From positions 1-61,070 of the forward strand of contig JAJPXX010000127.1 in the NCBI GenBank assembly GCA_021205225.1: a DNA stretch of 61,070 nucleotides, read 5' to 3'. The notes beneath the pieces were generated by a model, which saw only the letters and a program-made list of their open reading frames with translations, made no database searches and was not told the origin of the DNA. This DNA comes from Lachnospiraceae bacterium (GTDB taxonomy: Bacteria; Bacillota; Clostridia; Lachnospirales; Lachnospiraceae). A program made the position numbers and the translations under genes. This document shows, in pieces, positions 16,783 through 26,018 of the stretch; the first letter of the stretch is position 1; every line of letters begins with the position of its first letter.

Positions 16783-18213
16783 ATGGAATTTAAAAATCAG
16801 CGAAATCCGATTTTACCGTTGCAGCATCATGTGCCAGACAGTGAGGCACACGTGATGCCGGACGGAAAGCTCTACATCTATGGGAGCTACGATGACCGGG
16901 AGGATGTCTATTGCAGCGACAAATATCATGTGGTCTCTACGCCGGATATGAAGCACTGGACGGTACATGACATTTCCTTAAAAGGACAGGAAATCCCGTG
17001 GTTCAACGACCCGGACGCGCCGAAATATCCGGGGATTGACTGGAGCCATCCGACACCCTTTATCCGGAAAATGCTGGAGAGTATGCCGCAGGATAAGGAA
17101 AAATTTGAAAAACAGGACGACGGGCCGAAGCCGGCGCTGCTCTTTGCACCGGACTGTGCGTACCGCGATGGGAAGTATTATCTTTATTTTTGTATGCAGG
17201 ATGACAGTGAGGGTGTGGCCGTCTCGGATCGGCCGGAAGGACCGTTTTCGAACCCGGTACAGCTGCCCTGCGGCGGGATTGACCCGGCGATTTTTATTGA
17301 TGATGACGGACAGGCTTATTTTTACTGGGGACAGCTGTTTTCGCACGGCGTGCGGATGAACCGGGATATGGTTTCCTTCGATGAAACACAGATTGTCAAT
17401 GATCTGGTGACTGAAGAAGAGCATTTCTTCCATGAAGGCTCTTCCATGCGGAAAATCGGGGATACCTACTACTATGTCTACGCGGACATGGAGCGCGGAA
17501 AACCGACTGCCCTAGGCTATTCCACAGGAAAATCTCCCATGGGGCCTTTTACTTATCAGGGAATCATTATTGACAATGACGGCTGCGACCCGGCGAGCTG
17601 GAACAATCACGGTTCCATCGAGTGCGTGGACGGGCAGTGGTACGTATTTTATCACAGGTGCAGCCGCGGCGTACAGGAACACCGGCGGCTCTGCATTGAA
17701 AAGATTAACATCCTTCCGGACGGCACGATTCCGGAGGTGAAGATGACCTCGCAGGGCGTAGGAGAACCTTTCAGTCCGGGGGAGACCATCATGGGCTACC
17801 AGGCCTGCGGCCTGAAGGGGAGCGTGTACATTGGGCTGGAGGAAACAGAAGCGGATGCTGCTGCGGAACCGGGAGCTGATGACGGGAAACAGGGTCTTTT
17901 TGAAAAGCTGACGAACATTTCCGACGGCGATGAGATGACATTCCGCTATGTAAAGAGTGACAGGGATTGGACTGGTATCCGCCTGACCTGTGCCGGAAGC
18001 GGCGTGATCGAGGTACTTATGAACGGGAAATCGGCCGGAACCGTTGAGATTGCGGGCAGTTCAAAGCAGACGGATACTACAGATTGCGAAAATATTCAGA
18101 GTCAGATTATTTCAACGGAAGCGCCGATAGCAATGCCGGACGGAGAGTATGAGCTCGTGCTCAGAGCAGTAAAGAGCGATGGACTGGAGATCAGGGAGCT
18201 TGAGCTAAAGTAA
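16783..18213 (+). CDS. GH43 glycosidase with C-terminal beta-sandwich
   Basis: A five-bladed GH43 domain fills about residues 1-350 of 476. The base is Asp19 in VPDSEAHVM, the pKa-tuning aspartate Asp167 in GGIDPAIFIDDDG, and the acid Glu218 in FFHEGSSMRK. The C-terminal part (about 375-476) resembles a CBM6-like sandwich ending in YELVLRAVKSDGLEI. Between the two is a polar Glu/Ala/Asp-rich linker (about 348-372). Alpha-L-arabinofuranosidase or beta-xylosidase is most likely. Cytosolic; operon with the esterase 22 bp upstream. Confidence 0.85.
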   Translation: MEFKNQRNPILPLQHHVPDSEAHVMPDGKLYIYGSYDDREDVYCSDKYHVVSTPDMKHWTVHDISLKGQEIPWFNDPDAPKYPGIDWSHPTPFIRKMLESMPQDKEKFEKQDDGPKPALLFAPDCAYRDGKYYLYFCMQDDSEGVAVSDRPEGPFSNPVQLPCGGIDPAIFIDDDGQAYFYWGQLFSHGVRMNRDMVSFDETQIVNDLVTEEEHFFHEGSSMRKIGDTYYYVYADMERGKPTALGYSTGKSPMGPFTYQGIIIDNDGCDPASWNNHGSIECVDGQWYVFYHRCSRGVQEHRRLCIEKINILPDGTIPEVKMTSQGVGEPFSPGETIMGYQACGLKGSVYIGLEETEADAAAEPGADDGKQGLFEKLTNISDGDEMTFRYVKSDRDWTGIRLTCAGSGVIEVLMNGKSAGTVEIAGSSKQTDTTDCENIQSQIISTEAPIAMPDGEYELVLRAVKSDGLEIRELELK

Positions 18214-18325
18214 GAATCAGAGACAAACTATGGGGAAAGCACATTTGGCAGTCCAATCAGATTGATTGTGGCTGTGGCCTGAAGCACAGCAGGAGTAAGC
18301 TATATAATATATGAGGAGAATTGTT

Positions 18326-20272
18326 ATGAATCTCAAATACCCGAACCTTTGTCAACCGATTACCCTTGGAAGGGTCACGTTTCGAAATCGTATGTTTTCC
18401 GCGCCGCTGGGAGGAACGGATATCACGAACGACGGCTGCATCGGGCCGAAATCCCGTGCGTTCTATGAGCTGCGCGCCAAAGGCGGCGCGGGTGCGGTGA
18501 CTGTGTCGGAGTGCATGGTACATCCGCAGACGGACGGAAGCCATGCTTATCATCTGGATCCGTCGATTCTGAATTCTCTGGCATGCGCGACCTATACGGC
18601 GGACGCGATCCGCCGCCACGGATGTATTCCGTCGCTGGAGCTGTCGCATTCCGGCATGTTCGCGGGAACCTATATGACGGATAAGTCCAAACAGAAATCC
18701 ATGCATCAGTGGGGACCGTCTGCCTGTGTCAGGCCGGATGGTGTTCCGGTGGAAGCGCTCACGAAAGAGCTGATCGAAGACATAGTAAAATCCTATGGGG
18801 AGACGGCGGCCATGGCAAAGCGCGCCGGGTTTGAGATGGTGATGATTCACGGCGGGCACGGCTGGCTGATCAATCAGTTTTTGTCTCCGATGTTTAACCA
18901 CAGGGAAGATGAATACGGAGGCTCTCTGGAAAACCGCTGCCGCTTCGCAATTGAAGTGCTGCAGGCAGTGCGGGCGGCAGTTGGACCGTTCTTCCCGATC
19001 GAGTTCCGGATGAGCGGCTCGGAGATGGTGGAGGATGGCTATGATCTGGAGGAAGGTATTCGTATTGCACAGATGATTGAGCCATACATCGATCTTCTCC
19101 ATGTATCTGCGGGGACCTACCAGAGAAGCTTTGGCGACACCCATCCTTCCATGTTCCGGCCGCACGGCTGTAATGTATACCTGGCTGCCGAGATCAAAAA
19201 GCACGTAAAGGTGCCGGTAGCGACGATCGGCGGCCTGAATGATCCGGCGCAGATGGAGGAAATCATTGCCTCCGGGCAGGCAGATGTGGTCGAGATGGCG
19301 CGTGCGCTTCTGGCAGATCCGTTCCTGCCGGAAAAGGTGATGTCCAACAGGGACGAAGAGATTGTGCACTGCCTGCGCTGCTTTACCTGCATGGCGGAGC
19401 GCGCGGCCACGTCGACCCGCCGGTGTATCGTCAATCCGCTGATCGGACGTGAGGAGGAAGGCGATGTCATTTACCCGGCTCCGGTCAAAAAAAGAGTGCT
19501 TGTCGTGGGCGGCGGCCCGGGCGGGCTTTATGCGGCGTACACGGCAGCCAGACGCGGACATGAGGTGGTGCTGTGCGAAAAAGAGGACGAGCTCGGCGGT
19601 ATTTTAAAGAGCGAGCGAGCCCTGCCGTTTAAATATGAGATGTATCAGCTGGCAGGCACCTACGCAAAGCTGGCAAAGGATGCCGGCGTGGAGATCCGGA
19701 CCAGTACGGCGGTTGACCGCGCATACGCGGAAAGCTTTGCTCCGGACGCATTGATTATCGCGGCAGGCTCTGCACCGCTGGTTCCGCCAATCCCGGGGCT
19801 GAACGGAGACAATGTTGTGATTGTCAACAATTATTATAAAGAAGAGGAGAAGGTCGGAGAGAACGTAGTCGTCTTCGGCGGAGGCCTTGCCGGATGCGAG
19901 TGTGCAATTCACCTGGGACAGCTGGGTAAAAAGGTGCATCTGGTCGAAATGCGGCAGGAGCTGGCACCAGACGCGAATGTGCGCCATCGACCTCTGCTTT
20001 TGAAGGAAATCGAAAAATATGTGACGGTACACACCGGCTATAAAGGCCTGGAAGTAAGAGAAGATGGAATCCTCTGCGAGACCAGTGATGGGGAGCAGGT
20101 TCTTGTGCCGGGACGCAGCGTAATCTGCGCGCTGGGGCAGCGTTCCCGCACGGATGTGGTGGAGGAGCTGCGGACCGCCGCGCCGTTTGTGCGCGTGATC
20201 GGAGACGCCGCAAGGGTTTCTACCATTACAAATGCCGTGTACTGGGGATATCATGCGGCACTGGATATCTGA
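18326..20272 (+). CDS. NADH:flavin oxidoreductase of the old-yellow-enzyme / 2,4-dienoyl-CoA reductase type
   Basis: The 648-residue protein combines an FMN TIM-barrel (residues about 1-340, with MIHGGHGWLINQFLSP), a 4Fe-4S site (Cys349, Cys352, Cys355, Cys367) and a C-terminal FAD/NAD(P) module starting VLVVGGGPGGLYAAY. Relatives include 2,4-dienoyl-CoA reductase, BaiCD/BaiH bile-acid enzymes and enoate reductases, all reducing activated C=C bonds. The ATG at 18326 is preferred over one at 18311 because GAGGAG sits seven bases before it. Its place among glycosidases suggests action on an aglycone or aromatic acid, which is inference. Confidence 0.88.
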   Translation: MNLKYPNLCQPITLGRVTFRNRMFSAPLGGTDITNDGCIGPKSRAFYELRAKGGAGAVTVSECMVHPQTDGSHAYHLDPSILNSLACATYTADAIRRHGCIPSLELSHSGMFAGTYMTDKSKQKSMHQWGPSACVRPDGVPVEALTKELIEDIVKSYGETAAMAKRAGFEMVMIHGGHGWLINQFLSPMFNHREDEYGGSLENRCRFAIEVLQAVRAAVGPFFPIEFRMSGSEMVEDGYDLEEGIRIAQMIEPYIDLLHVSAGTYQRSFGDTHPSMFRPHGCNVYLAAEIKKHVKVPVATIGGLNDPAQMEEIIASGQADVVEMARALLADPFLPEKVMSNRDEEIVHCLRCFTCMAERAATSTRRCIVNPLIGREEEGDVIYPAPVKKRVLVVGGGPGGLYAAYTAARRGHEVVLCEKEDELGGILKSERALPFKYEMYQLAGTYAKLAKDAGVEIRTSTAVDRAYAESFAPDALIIAAGSAPLVPPIPGLNGDNVVIVNNYYKEEEKVGENVVVFGGGLAGCECAIHLGQLGKKVHLVEMRQELAPDANVRHRPLLLKEIEKYVTVHTGYKGLEVREDGILCETSDGEQVLVPGRSVICALGQRSRTDVVEELRTAAPFVRVIGDAARVSTITNAVYWGYHAALDI

Positions 20273-20368
20273 TTCATTATATTTAAAACGAGGACAAAAG
20301 TATGTATGCCGCTTCGTTTATTATATGTCTGAGAAAATAGAGGAATTTGTCTGCAACTGAGGAGACCA

Positions 20369-20494
20369 ATGATGGAGAATAAAACGAAGAAAAATACATT
20401 CAGCAGTCAGTTCGGATTTGTTACGGCTGCGGTTGGAGCGCAGGAGGAAATACGATGTATAGAGAAGTTGCGCAGGAATTGCTTTCATTTATAA
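20369..20494 (+). pseudogene. Truncated N-terminus of a sodium-dependent (NSS) transporter
   Basis: Starting at ATG 20369 behind GAGGAG, the frame reads MENKTKKNTFSSQFGFVTAA from its second codon. NSS-family transporters begin with a charged stretch, then FSSKxGFxLAAxGxAVGLGN. After AAVGA the similarity stops abruptly and the frame runs into the aminopeptidase gene, ending at 20494. This looks like a stump left by a deletion that removed the rest of the transporter. Confidence 0.5.
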
Positions 20495-21789
20495 AAAGTT
20501 CGCCGACGCCCTTCCATGCCGTTTGGAATATCAGCGGCATATTGGAGAAAGAAGGGTATGAGAGACTGAAAGAAGGCTCTGCCTGGAACATAAGACCGGG
20601 CGGAAGGTATTATGTGACAAGAAATGGCTCCAGTATTCTGGCATTTAAAACAGGGACGCAGATGGAGAACTACAGTTTCCATATTACAGCATCCCACAGC
20701 GATTCGCCGACCTTTAAATTAAAAGAGAATGCCCAGATGGATGTCAAAGGGAAATACACGGTTCTGGATACGGAAGGCTACGGAGGAATGCTTTGCTCCA
20801 CCTGGCTTGACAGACCGCTTTCTCTGGCCGGAAGAGTGATCGTAAAAGAAGGGAACGGTCTGGCATCCAGACTCCTGAATATTGACCGGGATCTTCTGAT
20901 GATTCCAAGTCTGGCCATCCACATGAACCGGGAAGTGAATGAAAAACAGTCACTGAATAAGCAAAAAGATATGCTGCCGCTCTACAGCGGGAGAAAAATG
21001 GATGCGGATGCATTAAAGAACCTGGTGGCAGATGAACTTGAAGTGGAAGCGGAGCAGATATATGGGACAGATCTATATCTGTATAACCGGGCAGAGCCTT
21101 CCATCTGGGGCGCGGATGACGAATTTATCTCCAGTCCGCGGCTGGATGATCTGGAGTGCGCGTATGCCTCTTTGCGGGGATTTTTACGGGGAGAAAACAG
21201 CGAGACCGTCAGCGTGTATGCCTGCTTTGACAATGAAGAGGTGGGGTCGCAAACAAAACAGGGGGCTGCCTCTACGTTTCTCTGTGATGTGCTGACCCGC
21301 ATCAACGCCGCGCTGGGAAAAACGCCGGAAGACCTGTCAAGAGCGCTTGCCTCCAGCTTTATGTTAAGCTGCGATAACGCCCATGCCGTTCATCCGAATT
21401 ACCCGGAAAAGACCGATGTGTGTAATTGCGTGTATATGAATGAAGGGATTGTCGTCAAATCCCATGCCGGACAGAAATATACCTCGGATGCGGTGAGCAT
21501 TGCCCTGTTTAAAATGATCTGTGAAAAGGCGGGCGTGCCGGTTCAGTTCTTTGCGAACCGTTCGGATATGAACGGCGGAAGCACCCTTGGGAACATTGCC
21601 ATGTCACAGGTATCGGTGAATACCGTGGACATCGGACTTGCGCAGCTGGCGATGCACTCCTCATTTGAGACAGCGGGAGTGAAGGATGCGGCCTATCTGA
21701 TCCGGGCGGTCGAAACCTTTTACAAGAGCCATATCTGTGAGAAGGATGCAGGCGTTTATGAGATAGAGGACGGCTGTACCGGAAAATAA
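20455..21789 (+). CDS. M18 family aminopeptidase
   Basis: A 444-residue zinc aminopeptidase of the M18 family (aspartyl-aminopeptidase-like). Metal ligands are visible in TASHSDSPTFK (His81, Asp83) and FDNEEVGS (Glu261, Glu262); LDDLECAY and LAMHSSFETAG are also conserved. It trims N-terminal residues from peptides in the cytoplasm. A strong AGGAGG site precedes the ATG at 20455, inside the transporter stump. Not obviously linked to glycan use. Confidence 0.93.
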   Translation: MYREVAQELLSFIKSSPTPFHAVWNISGILEKEGYERLKEGSAWNIRPGGRYYVTRNGSSILAFKTGTQMENYSFHITASHSDSPTFKLKENAQMDVKGKYTVLDTEGYGGMLCSTWLDRPLSLAGRVIVKEGNGLASRLLNIDRDLLMIPSLAIHMNREVNEKQSLNKQKDMLPLYSGRKMDADALKNLVADELEVEAEQIYGTDLYLYNRAEPSIWGADDEFISSPRLDDLECAYASLRGFLRGENSETVSVYACFDNEEVGSQTKQGAASTFLCDVLTRINAALGKTPEDLSRALASSFMLSCDNAHAVHPNYPEKTDVCNCVYMNEGIVVKSHAGQKYTSDAVSIALFKMICEKAGVPVQFFANRSDMNGGSTLGNIAMSQVSVNTVDIGLAQLAMHSSFETAGVKDAAYLIRAVETFYKSHICEKDAGVYEIEDGCTGK

Positions 21790-21857
21790 ATAAAATGATT
21801 TACTATTTATGTTTCCCATCGCTTTATGGATGGGAAGAGTCAATAAAGGAAGAACCT

Positions 21858-21981
21858 CGATTCAAAAAATGTGAATTTCAGGAAGAATTACGGTTCGAAA
21901 AATATGAATTTCGGAATCATCACGGTTTGAAAAATGTGAATTCTCAAAAGATTTACGGTTGAAAAAATGTGGTTCCCGGGG
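21858..21981. repeat. Four imperfect 32-33-bp tandem repeats
   Basis: Units begin at 21858, 21891, 21923 and 21956, the last partial. Each starts CGGTT or CGATT and contains AAAAATGTGAATT or a close variant. The array fills the gap between the aminopeptidase and the DUF4143 ATPase, ending about 60 bp before the latter. It resembles iteron or operator arrays, where a protein binds each unit. Confidence 0.8.
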
Positions 21982-22041
21982 TAGAATAAGGAGGAATAGA
22001 AGAATAAGCGAATCTGTAAACGGGAAAGGCATTGGCGGCAT

Positions 22042-23364
22042 ATGTATCGGAATGTGATTAAAAAGCTTGTAAAATGGAAAGAAAGTGAACTTCGCAAACC
22101 GCTCATTCTCACCGGCGCAAGGCAGGTGGGAAAGACCTGGCTGATGAAGGAGCTTGGAAGAAACTATTTTACGGATGTATGTTATATCAACTTTGAAAAT
22201 CCGGGACGGGTGGCGGATATTTTTGAAGGGACGATTGTTCCGTCAAGGATTCTGGAACTGCTTGGCGCGTATCATGGAAAGAAAATTGATCCGGAGAATA
22301 CCCTGCTGATTTTTGATGAGGTGCAGGAAGTACCGCGCGCGCTGACGGCTTTAAAATATTTTCAGGAGGAAGCACCCGAGTATGCGATTTGCTGTGCAGG
22401 TTCCCTGCTGGGGATCACACTCCATGCGGGGACATCCTTTCCGGTTGGCAAAGTGGATTTTATTTCTGTCGGGCCGTTGTCCTTTGAGGAATTTCTGCTG
22501 GCAAATGGTGAGGATGAACTGCTTTCCTGGACTAGAGAACACTACACAGAGCAGATGCCTGCTTTATTTTCTGAAAAATATCTGGATTACCTGAAAAAAT
22601 ATTTTATCATCGGCGGCATGCCTTCTGTAGTGAATGCGTGGATTCGAACGAAGGATTTTTCTGTGGTTTCCGAAGAGCAGAGGAAGCTTTTGTTTGCCTA
22701 TGAGAATGATTTTTCAAAACATGCGCCGGAAAATATGGTGCCGAAGATTCATCATATCTGGGATTCCATTCCTTCTCAGCTGGCAAAGGAGAATAAGAAA
22801 TTTGTCTATGGGCTGGCCAGAGAGGGAGCGCGTGCGAGAGAATACGAGGATGCCCTTCTCTGGCTGAGGGACAGTGGACTGATTCGAAAGATAAGCCGGG
22901 TATCCGGAGGGAGGATTCCGCTGAAAGCTTATGAGGATCTGAAAGCTTTTAAAATCTATTATCTGGATGTCGGACTTCTGCGCGTTTCCTGTGAGATTGA
23001 ACCGGACATCATCCTTGACTCTCAGGCGGTATTCCGTGAATTTATGGGTTCCCTCACGGAACAATTTGTATTGCAGGAGTTGCAGGCGGCAGAGATTGCG
23101 CAGAGTATTTATTACTGGAGCGAAGGCGCAACCTCGGAAGTGGACTTTATTTTCCAGTATCGAAATCACATCGTTCCGGTGGAAGCAAAAGCGGGTCTGG
23201 TTGTTCATGCGCAAAGCCTGAAGGTTTTTTGCGCAAAGTATGAGCCAGGGCTGGCCATACGGACATCCCTGCGAGACTATCGTGCAGATGAAGAATTGAT
23301 CAATCTGCCGCTTTATCTTTTGTGGAACTGCAGGACTGTGATGGATCATAAGATCTGCGGATAG
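22042..23364 (+). CDS. DUF4143-type P-loop ATPase
   Basis: A second DUF4143 ATPase, 440 residues, with Walker A GARQVGKTW at residues 25-33 and Asp92-Glu93 in LLIFDEVQEVP. The sensor GSLLGITLH and a C-terminal segment YWSEGATSEVDFIFQYRNHIVPVEAKA follow. That last part resembles a PD-(D/E)XK-like fold (Glu-Val-Asp then Glu-Ala-Lys). It is clearly divergent from the copy at 12749. A tandem repeat array lies upstream. Function unknown. Confidence 0.88.
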   Translation: MYRNVIKKLVKWKESELRKPLILTGARQVGKTWLMKELGRNYFTDVCYINFENPGRVADIFEGTIVPSRILELLGAYHGKKIDPENTLLIFDEVQEVPRALTALKYFQEEAPEYAICCAGSLLGITLHAGTSFPVGKVDFISVGPLSFEEFLLANGEDELLSWTREHYTEQMPALFSEKYLDYLKKYFIIGGMPSVVNAWIRTKDFSVVSEEQRKLLFAYENDFSKHAPENMVPKIHHIWDSIPSQLAKENKKFVYGLAREGARAREYEDALLWLRDSGLIRKISRVSGGRIPLKAYEDLKAFKIYYLDVGLLRVSCEIEPDIILDSQAVFREFMGSLTEQFVLQELQAAEIAQSIYYWSEGATSEVDFIFQYRNHIVPVEAKAGLVVHAQSLKVFCAKYEPGLAIRTSLRDYRADEELINLPLYLLWNCRTVMDHKICG

Positions 23365-23402
23365 ATATTCTAAGAAATCAAAAAAACGAAAGGAGCGGGA
23401 AT

Positions 23403-26018
23403 ATGAGCGATATTGGCAGATGGATTACCAACCAGACGGCTGCGCCTTTTTATGCACGCCGTCTGTTCGTGCTGAATAAAAAGGTGAAAAAGGCGGAGGC
23501 GAAGGTCTGCGGGCTGGGACAGTTCCTGTTCTGGGTAAATGGTCAGAAGGTCGGAGACCATGAGCTGGATCCCGGATGGACAGATTATAAAAAGCTGATC
23601 GAATATGTGGTATTTGACGTGACGGATTATCTGCATACCGGGGAGAACGTGATCGGCGCGGAGGTTGGGAATGGCTGGTTTATCAAGATGGACGAGCACT
23701 ATACGTTTTCCTTCCCGCCTTTTATGCCGCCAAACCCGAATCCCTACCAGCCCTACGGAAAGTCGCTGATGCTGGCGGTGGAGCTGAATTTTATATTTGA
23801 GGATGGTACCCGGATGTGTCTGCATGCGGATGAGGACTGGCGTGTGCGAAAGCACCCGGTCGTGATGAGCAATGTGTATGGCTCTGAGATGATGGATGGG
23901 CGGCTCGTGCCAGGCGCTGGAACTGTTTTTACGCAGAGGCCTGCCGATAGAAAAGAACGGCTTCGCGATGGAACGGCTTCGGTTTGGTGTACCACAGATT
24001 TTGACGCTTCCGGATGGGAGCGGGCGTCTTATGTGCCGGAGCAGGAGGCACCGACCGGAAGTGCTTCCTTTAAAGAAATGATTCCTCAGGAGCATCCGTC
24101 GGTGAAGGTGATTCACAGCTATGAGGGAGTTTATCTGGGAGAAGTAAATGGCCGGAAAATATACGATTTCGGGCAGAATCTGTCCGGACTTCTGGAATTC
24201 GAAGTAAGGGGGCACGCCGGAGATATTGTGAATGTTTATCCGGCGGAAAAGCTGGCCGCGGACGGTGATGTGGATCAGATGGCGAAAAACTGGATGAATC
24301 TGGACAGCTGCGAGACTTATATTCTTGGAGCGGGGCCTGACGGAGAGTGGGAACGGTTCCGGATGAAATTCACCTATTTTGCGGGGAGGTATGTGGCGGT
24401 CGAGATGATTCCGGGCGGTGCGCAGATACTTTCCAGTGCTGCGCAGGCACAAGATGAGTCGATTTCCGGAGTTGCGCAAACGCAAGGCGAGACGATTATC
24501 GGAGCGGCTGAGGCGCAAAACGAGACAATTTCCGGTGCGGCACAGGGCAGAATCGAAATCCGTCATCTGGTGGCACACGCGCTTACCAGCGTATGGAAGA
24601 CGGATGGCTCGTTTTCCTGCGACGACGAACGGTACAACAAGATCTACGATATGATTGAAAAAACGGTGGAAGCAAACATGACAGCGGGTGTTCACACCGA
24701 CTGTCCGACGATCGAGCGGTTTGCATGGCAGGAGCCGAACCATCTGATGGCACCATCGATTCTGTTCATGAAGGACGGGCGCCTTCTGTGGGAGAAATTT
24801 CTGCTGGATATGCGCGTCGGGCAGCACACGGCTGACGACTGGTTCCATGATATGCAGGGCGGGCGCTACTATCCGGGAGACGGCCTGATGCCCGCGCAGT
24901 GTCCCTGCTATATTCCGAATGTGCTTCCGGTGCCGGGCATGGGGAGCTTTTATGACATCATCGCCTGGGGGAGCACCAGCATTCTGGGCACTTACTGGCA
25001 TTATCAGTTTTACGGTGACCCGAAAATCATAGAAGACAATTACGACGCGGGAATGCGCTATCTGAATCATCTGAAGACCAGGGTCACGGAGGATGGCTTT
25101 ATCAATCATGGTCTTGGCGACTGGGGCAATCCACGCAATGACCTCGTGAAGGAAAATGTGGAGACGACCTTTTTATACGCAGACGTGATGACGCTGGCTT
25201 ATTTTGCGGAGGTGCTGGAGAAAACAGGTCTGGAAGCAGAGGGAGACCTTCGGCAAAGCTATTTTGCGATAGAAGGGAACGAAATGAAACATCGAAATCT
25301 GACGAAAGACCGCGAGGAGCTTCTCGCCTATGGCCAGGAAATCCGGGACAATTATAACGAAAAGCTTCTGGTCTGGAATGAGGAACAGGGCTTCTGGTGC
25401 TACCGGGCCTGGGATCATCCGGATGAGCTGTTTATGACTCAGGCAACTGAGGCGCTCCCACTCTACTGGGGACTGGTTCCGGAGGACAAAGAAGCTGATG
25501 TCGCACGCGCTCTGCGCTATGTGCTGGAGCGGGACGGTGCGTTTATCAGCGGCGAGGTGGGGCTGCCCTACGTGATTCAGTCTGCCCGGAAATATGGGAT
25601 GAATGAGTTGATCAGCCGGCTGATATTGAAAGGAGAGCATCCGAGCTATTATGCCTTTATTCTGGATGGAGAGACGACTCTGGGGGAATATTGGGAGACA
25701 AATCCGCGCAGCCACTGCCATGACATGATGGGGCACATCATTGAATGGTATTACAATGGCATTGCGGGAATTCTCTGTGAAAAACCAGGTTTCGCAAAGG
25801 TCACCATCCGCCCATACCTGCCGGATAGCATGAATACCTTCATATGCAGCTATCAGTCGGTGAAGGGGCTGATCCGGGTGAATGTGACTAGAAAGGAAAA
25901 AGAGATCCTGCTAAATGTGACTGTACCGGAGCAGATCGAGTATGCGATTGACGCCAGCAATCTGGAAAAGGATGGAAACAGGGTAGAGATAAGGAGAGGA
26001 AACTATGAAGACAATTGA
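23403..26018 (+). CDS. GH78 alpha-L-rhamnosidase
   Basis: The 871-residue protein has the N-terminal beta-domain of rhamnosidases (GLGQFLFWVNGQKVGDHELD), then an (alpha/alpha)6 barrel. The acid region reads HTDCPTIERFAWQE with Glu438, a variant of the usual DCPQRDERLGW, and a candidate base is Glu762 in ETTLGEYWE. It would remove terminal rhamnose inside the cell. Residues 346-382 hold an exact 11-residue tandem repeat, and about 180-205 another polar insertion. Its last 14 bases overlap the next gene. Related inverting enzymes with other substrates exist. Confidence 0.82.
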   Translation: MSDIGRWITNQTAAPFYARRLFVLNKKVKKAEAKVCGLGQFLFWVNGQKVGDHELDPGWTDYKKLIEYVVFDVTDYLHTGENVIGAEVGNGWFIKMDEHYTFSFPPFMPPNPNPYQPYGKSLMLAVELNFIFEDGTRMCLHADEDWRVRKHPVVMSNVYGSEMMDGRLVPGAGTVFTQRPADRKERLRDGTASVWCTTDFDASGWERASYVPEQEAPTGSASFKEMIPQEHPSVKVIHSYEGVYLGEVNGRKIYDFGQNLSGLLEFEVRGHAGDIVNVYPAEKLAADGDVDQMAKNWMNLDSCETYILGAGPDGEWERFRMKFTYFAGRYVAVEMIPGGAQILSSAAQAQDESISGVAQTQGETIIGAAEAQNETISGAAQGRIEIRHLVAHALTSVWKTDGSFSCDDERYNKIYDMIEKTVEANMTAGVHTDCPTIERFAWQEPNHLMAPSILFMKDGRLLWEKFLLDMRVGQHTADDWFHDMQGGRYYPGDGLMPAQCPCYIPNVLPVPGMGSFYDIIAWGSTSILGTYWHYQFYGDPKIIEDNYDAGMRYLNHLKTRVTEDGFINHGLGDWGNPRNDLVKENVETTFLYADVMTLAYFAEVLEKTGLEAEGDLRQSYFAIEGNEMKHRNLTKDREELLAYGQEIRDNYNEKLLVWNEEQGFWCYRAWDHPDELFMTQATEALPLYWGLVPEDKEADVARALRYVLERDGAFISGEVGLPYVIQSARKYGMNELISRLILKGEHPSYYAFILDGETTLGEYWETNPRSHCHDMMGHIIEWYYNGIAGILCEKPGFAKVTIRPYLPDSMNTFICSYQSVKGLIRVNVTRKEKEILLNVTVPEQIEYAIDASNLEKDGNRVEIRRGNYEDN
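24438..24548 (+). repeat. In-frame 33-bp tandem repeat inside the GH78 gene
   Basis: Three full units at 24438-24470, 24471-24503 and 24504-24536 encode AAQAQDESISG, VAQTQGETIIG and AAEAQNETISG; a partial fourth begins AAQG. The repeat keeps the reading frame and lies between two conserved rhamnosidase blocks (VEMIPGG and HLVAHALTSVWKTDGSF). Confidence 0.9.

Noticed and set aside
18257..19561. 434-codon minus-strand frame opposite the oxidoreductase
   Set aside because: Overlaps fully with a convincing enzyme gene; the translated sequence is Arg/His-rich as expected for an antisense frame.
21858..21981. CRISPR-like array
   Set aside because: Units are contiguous and imperfect, without spacers of regular length and without cas genes.
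23370..25109. 579-codon open frame on the minus strand opposite a GH78 gene
   Set aside because: It mirrors the codon pattern of the real gene, has His/Arg-rich composition without family features and no ribosome site.
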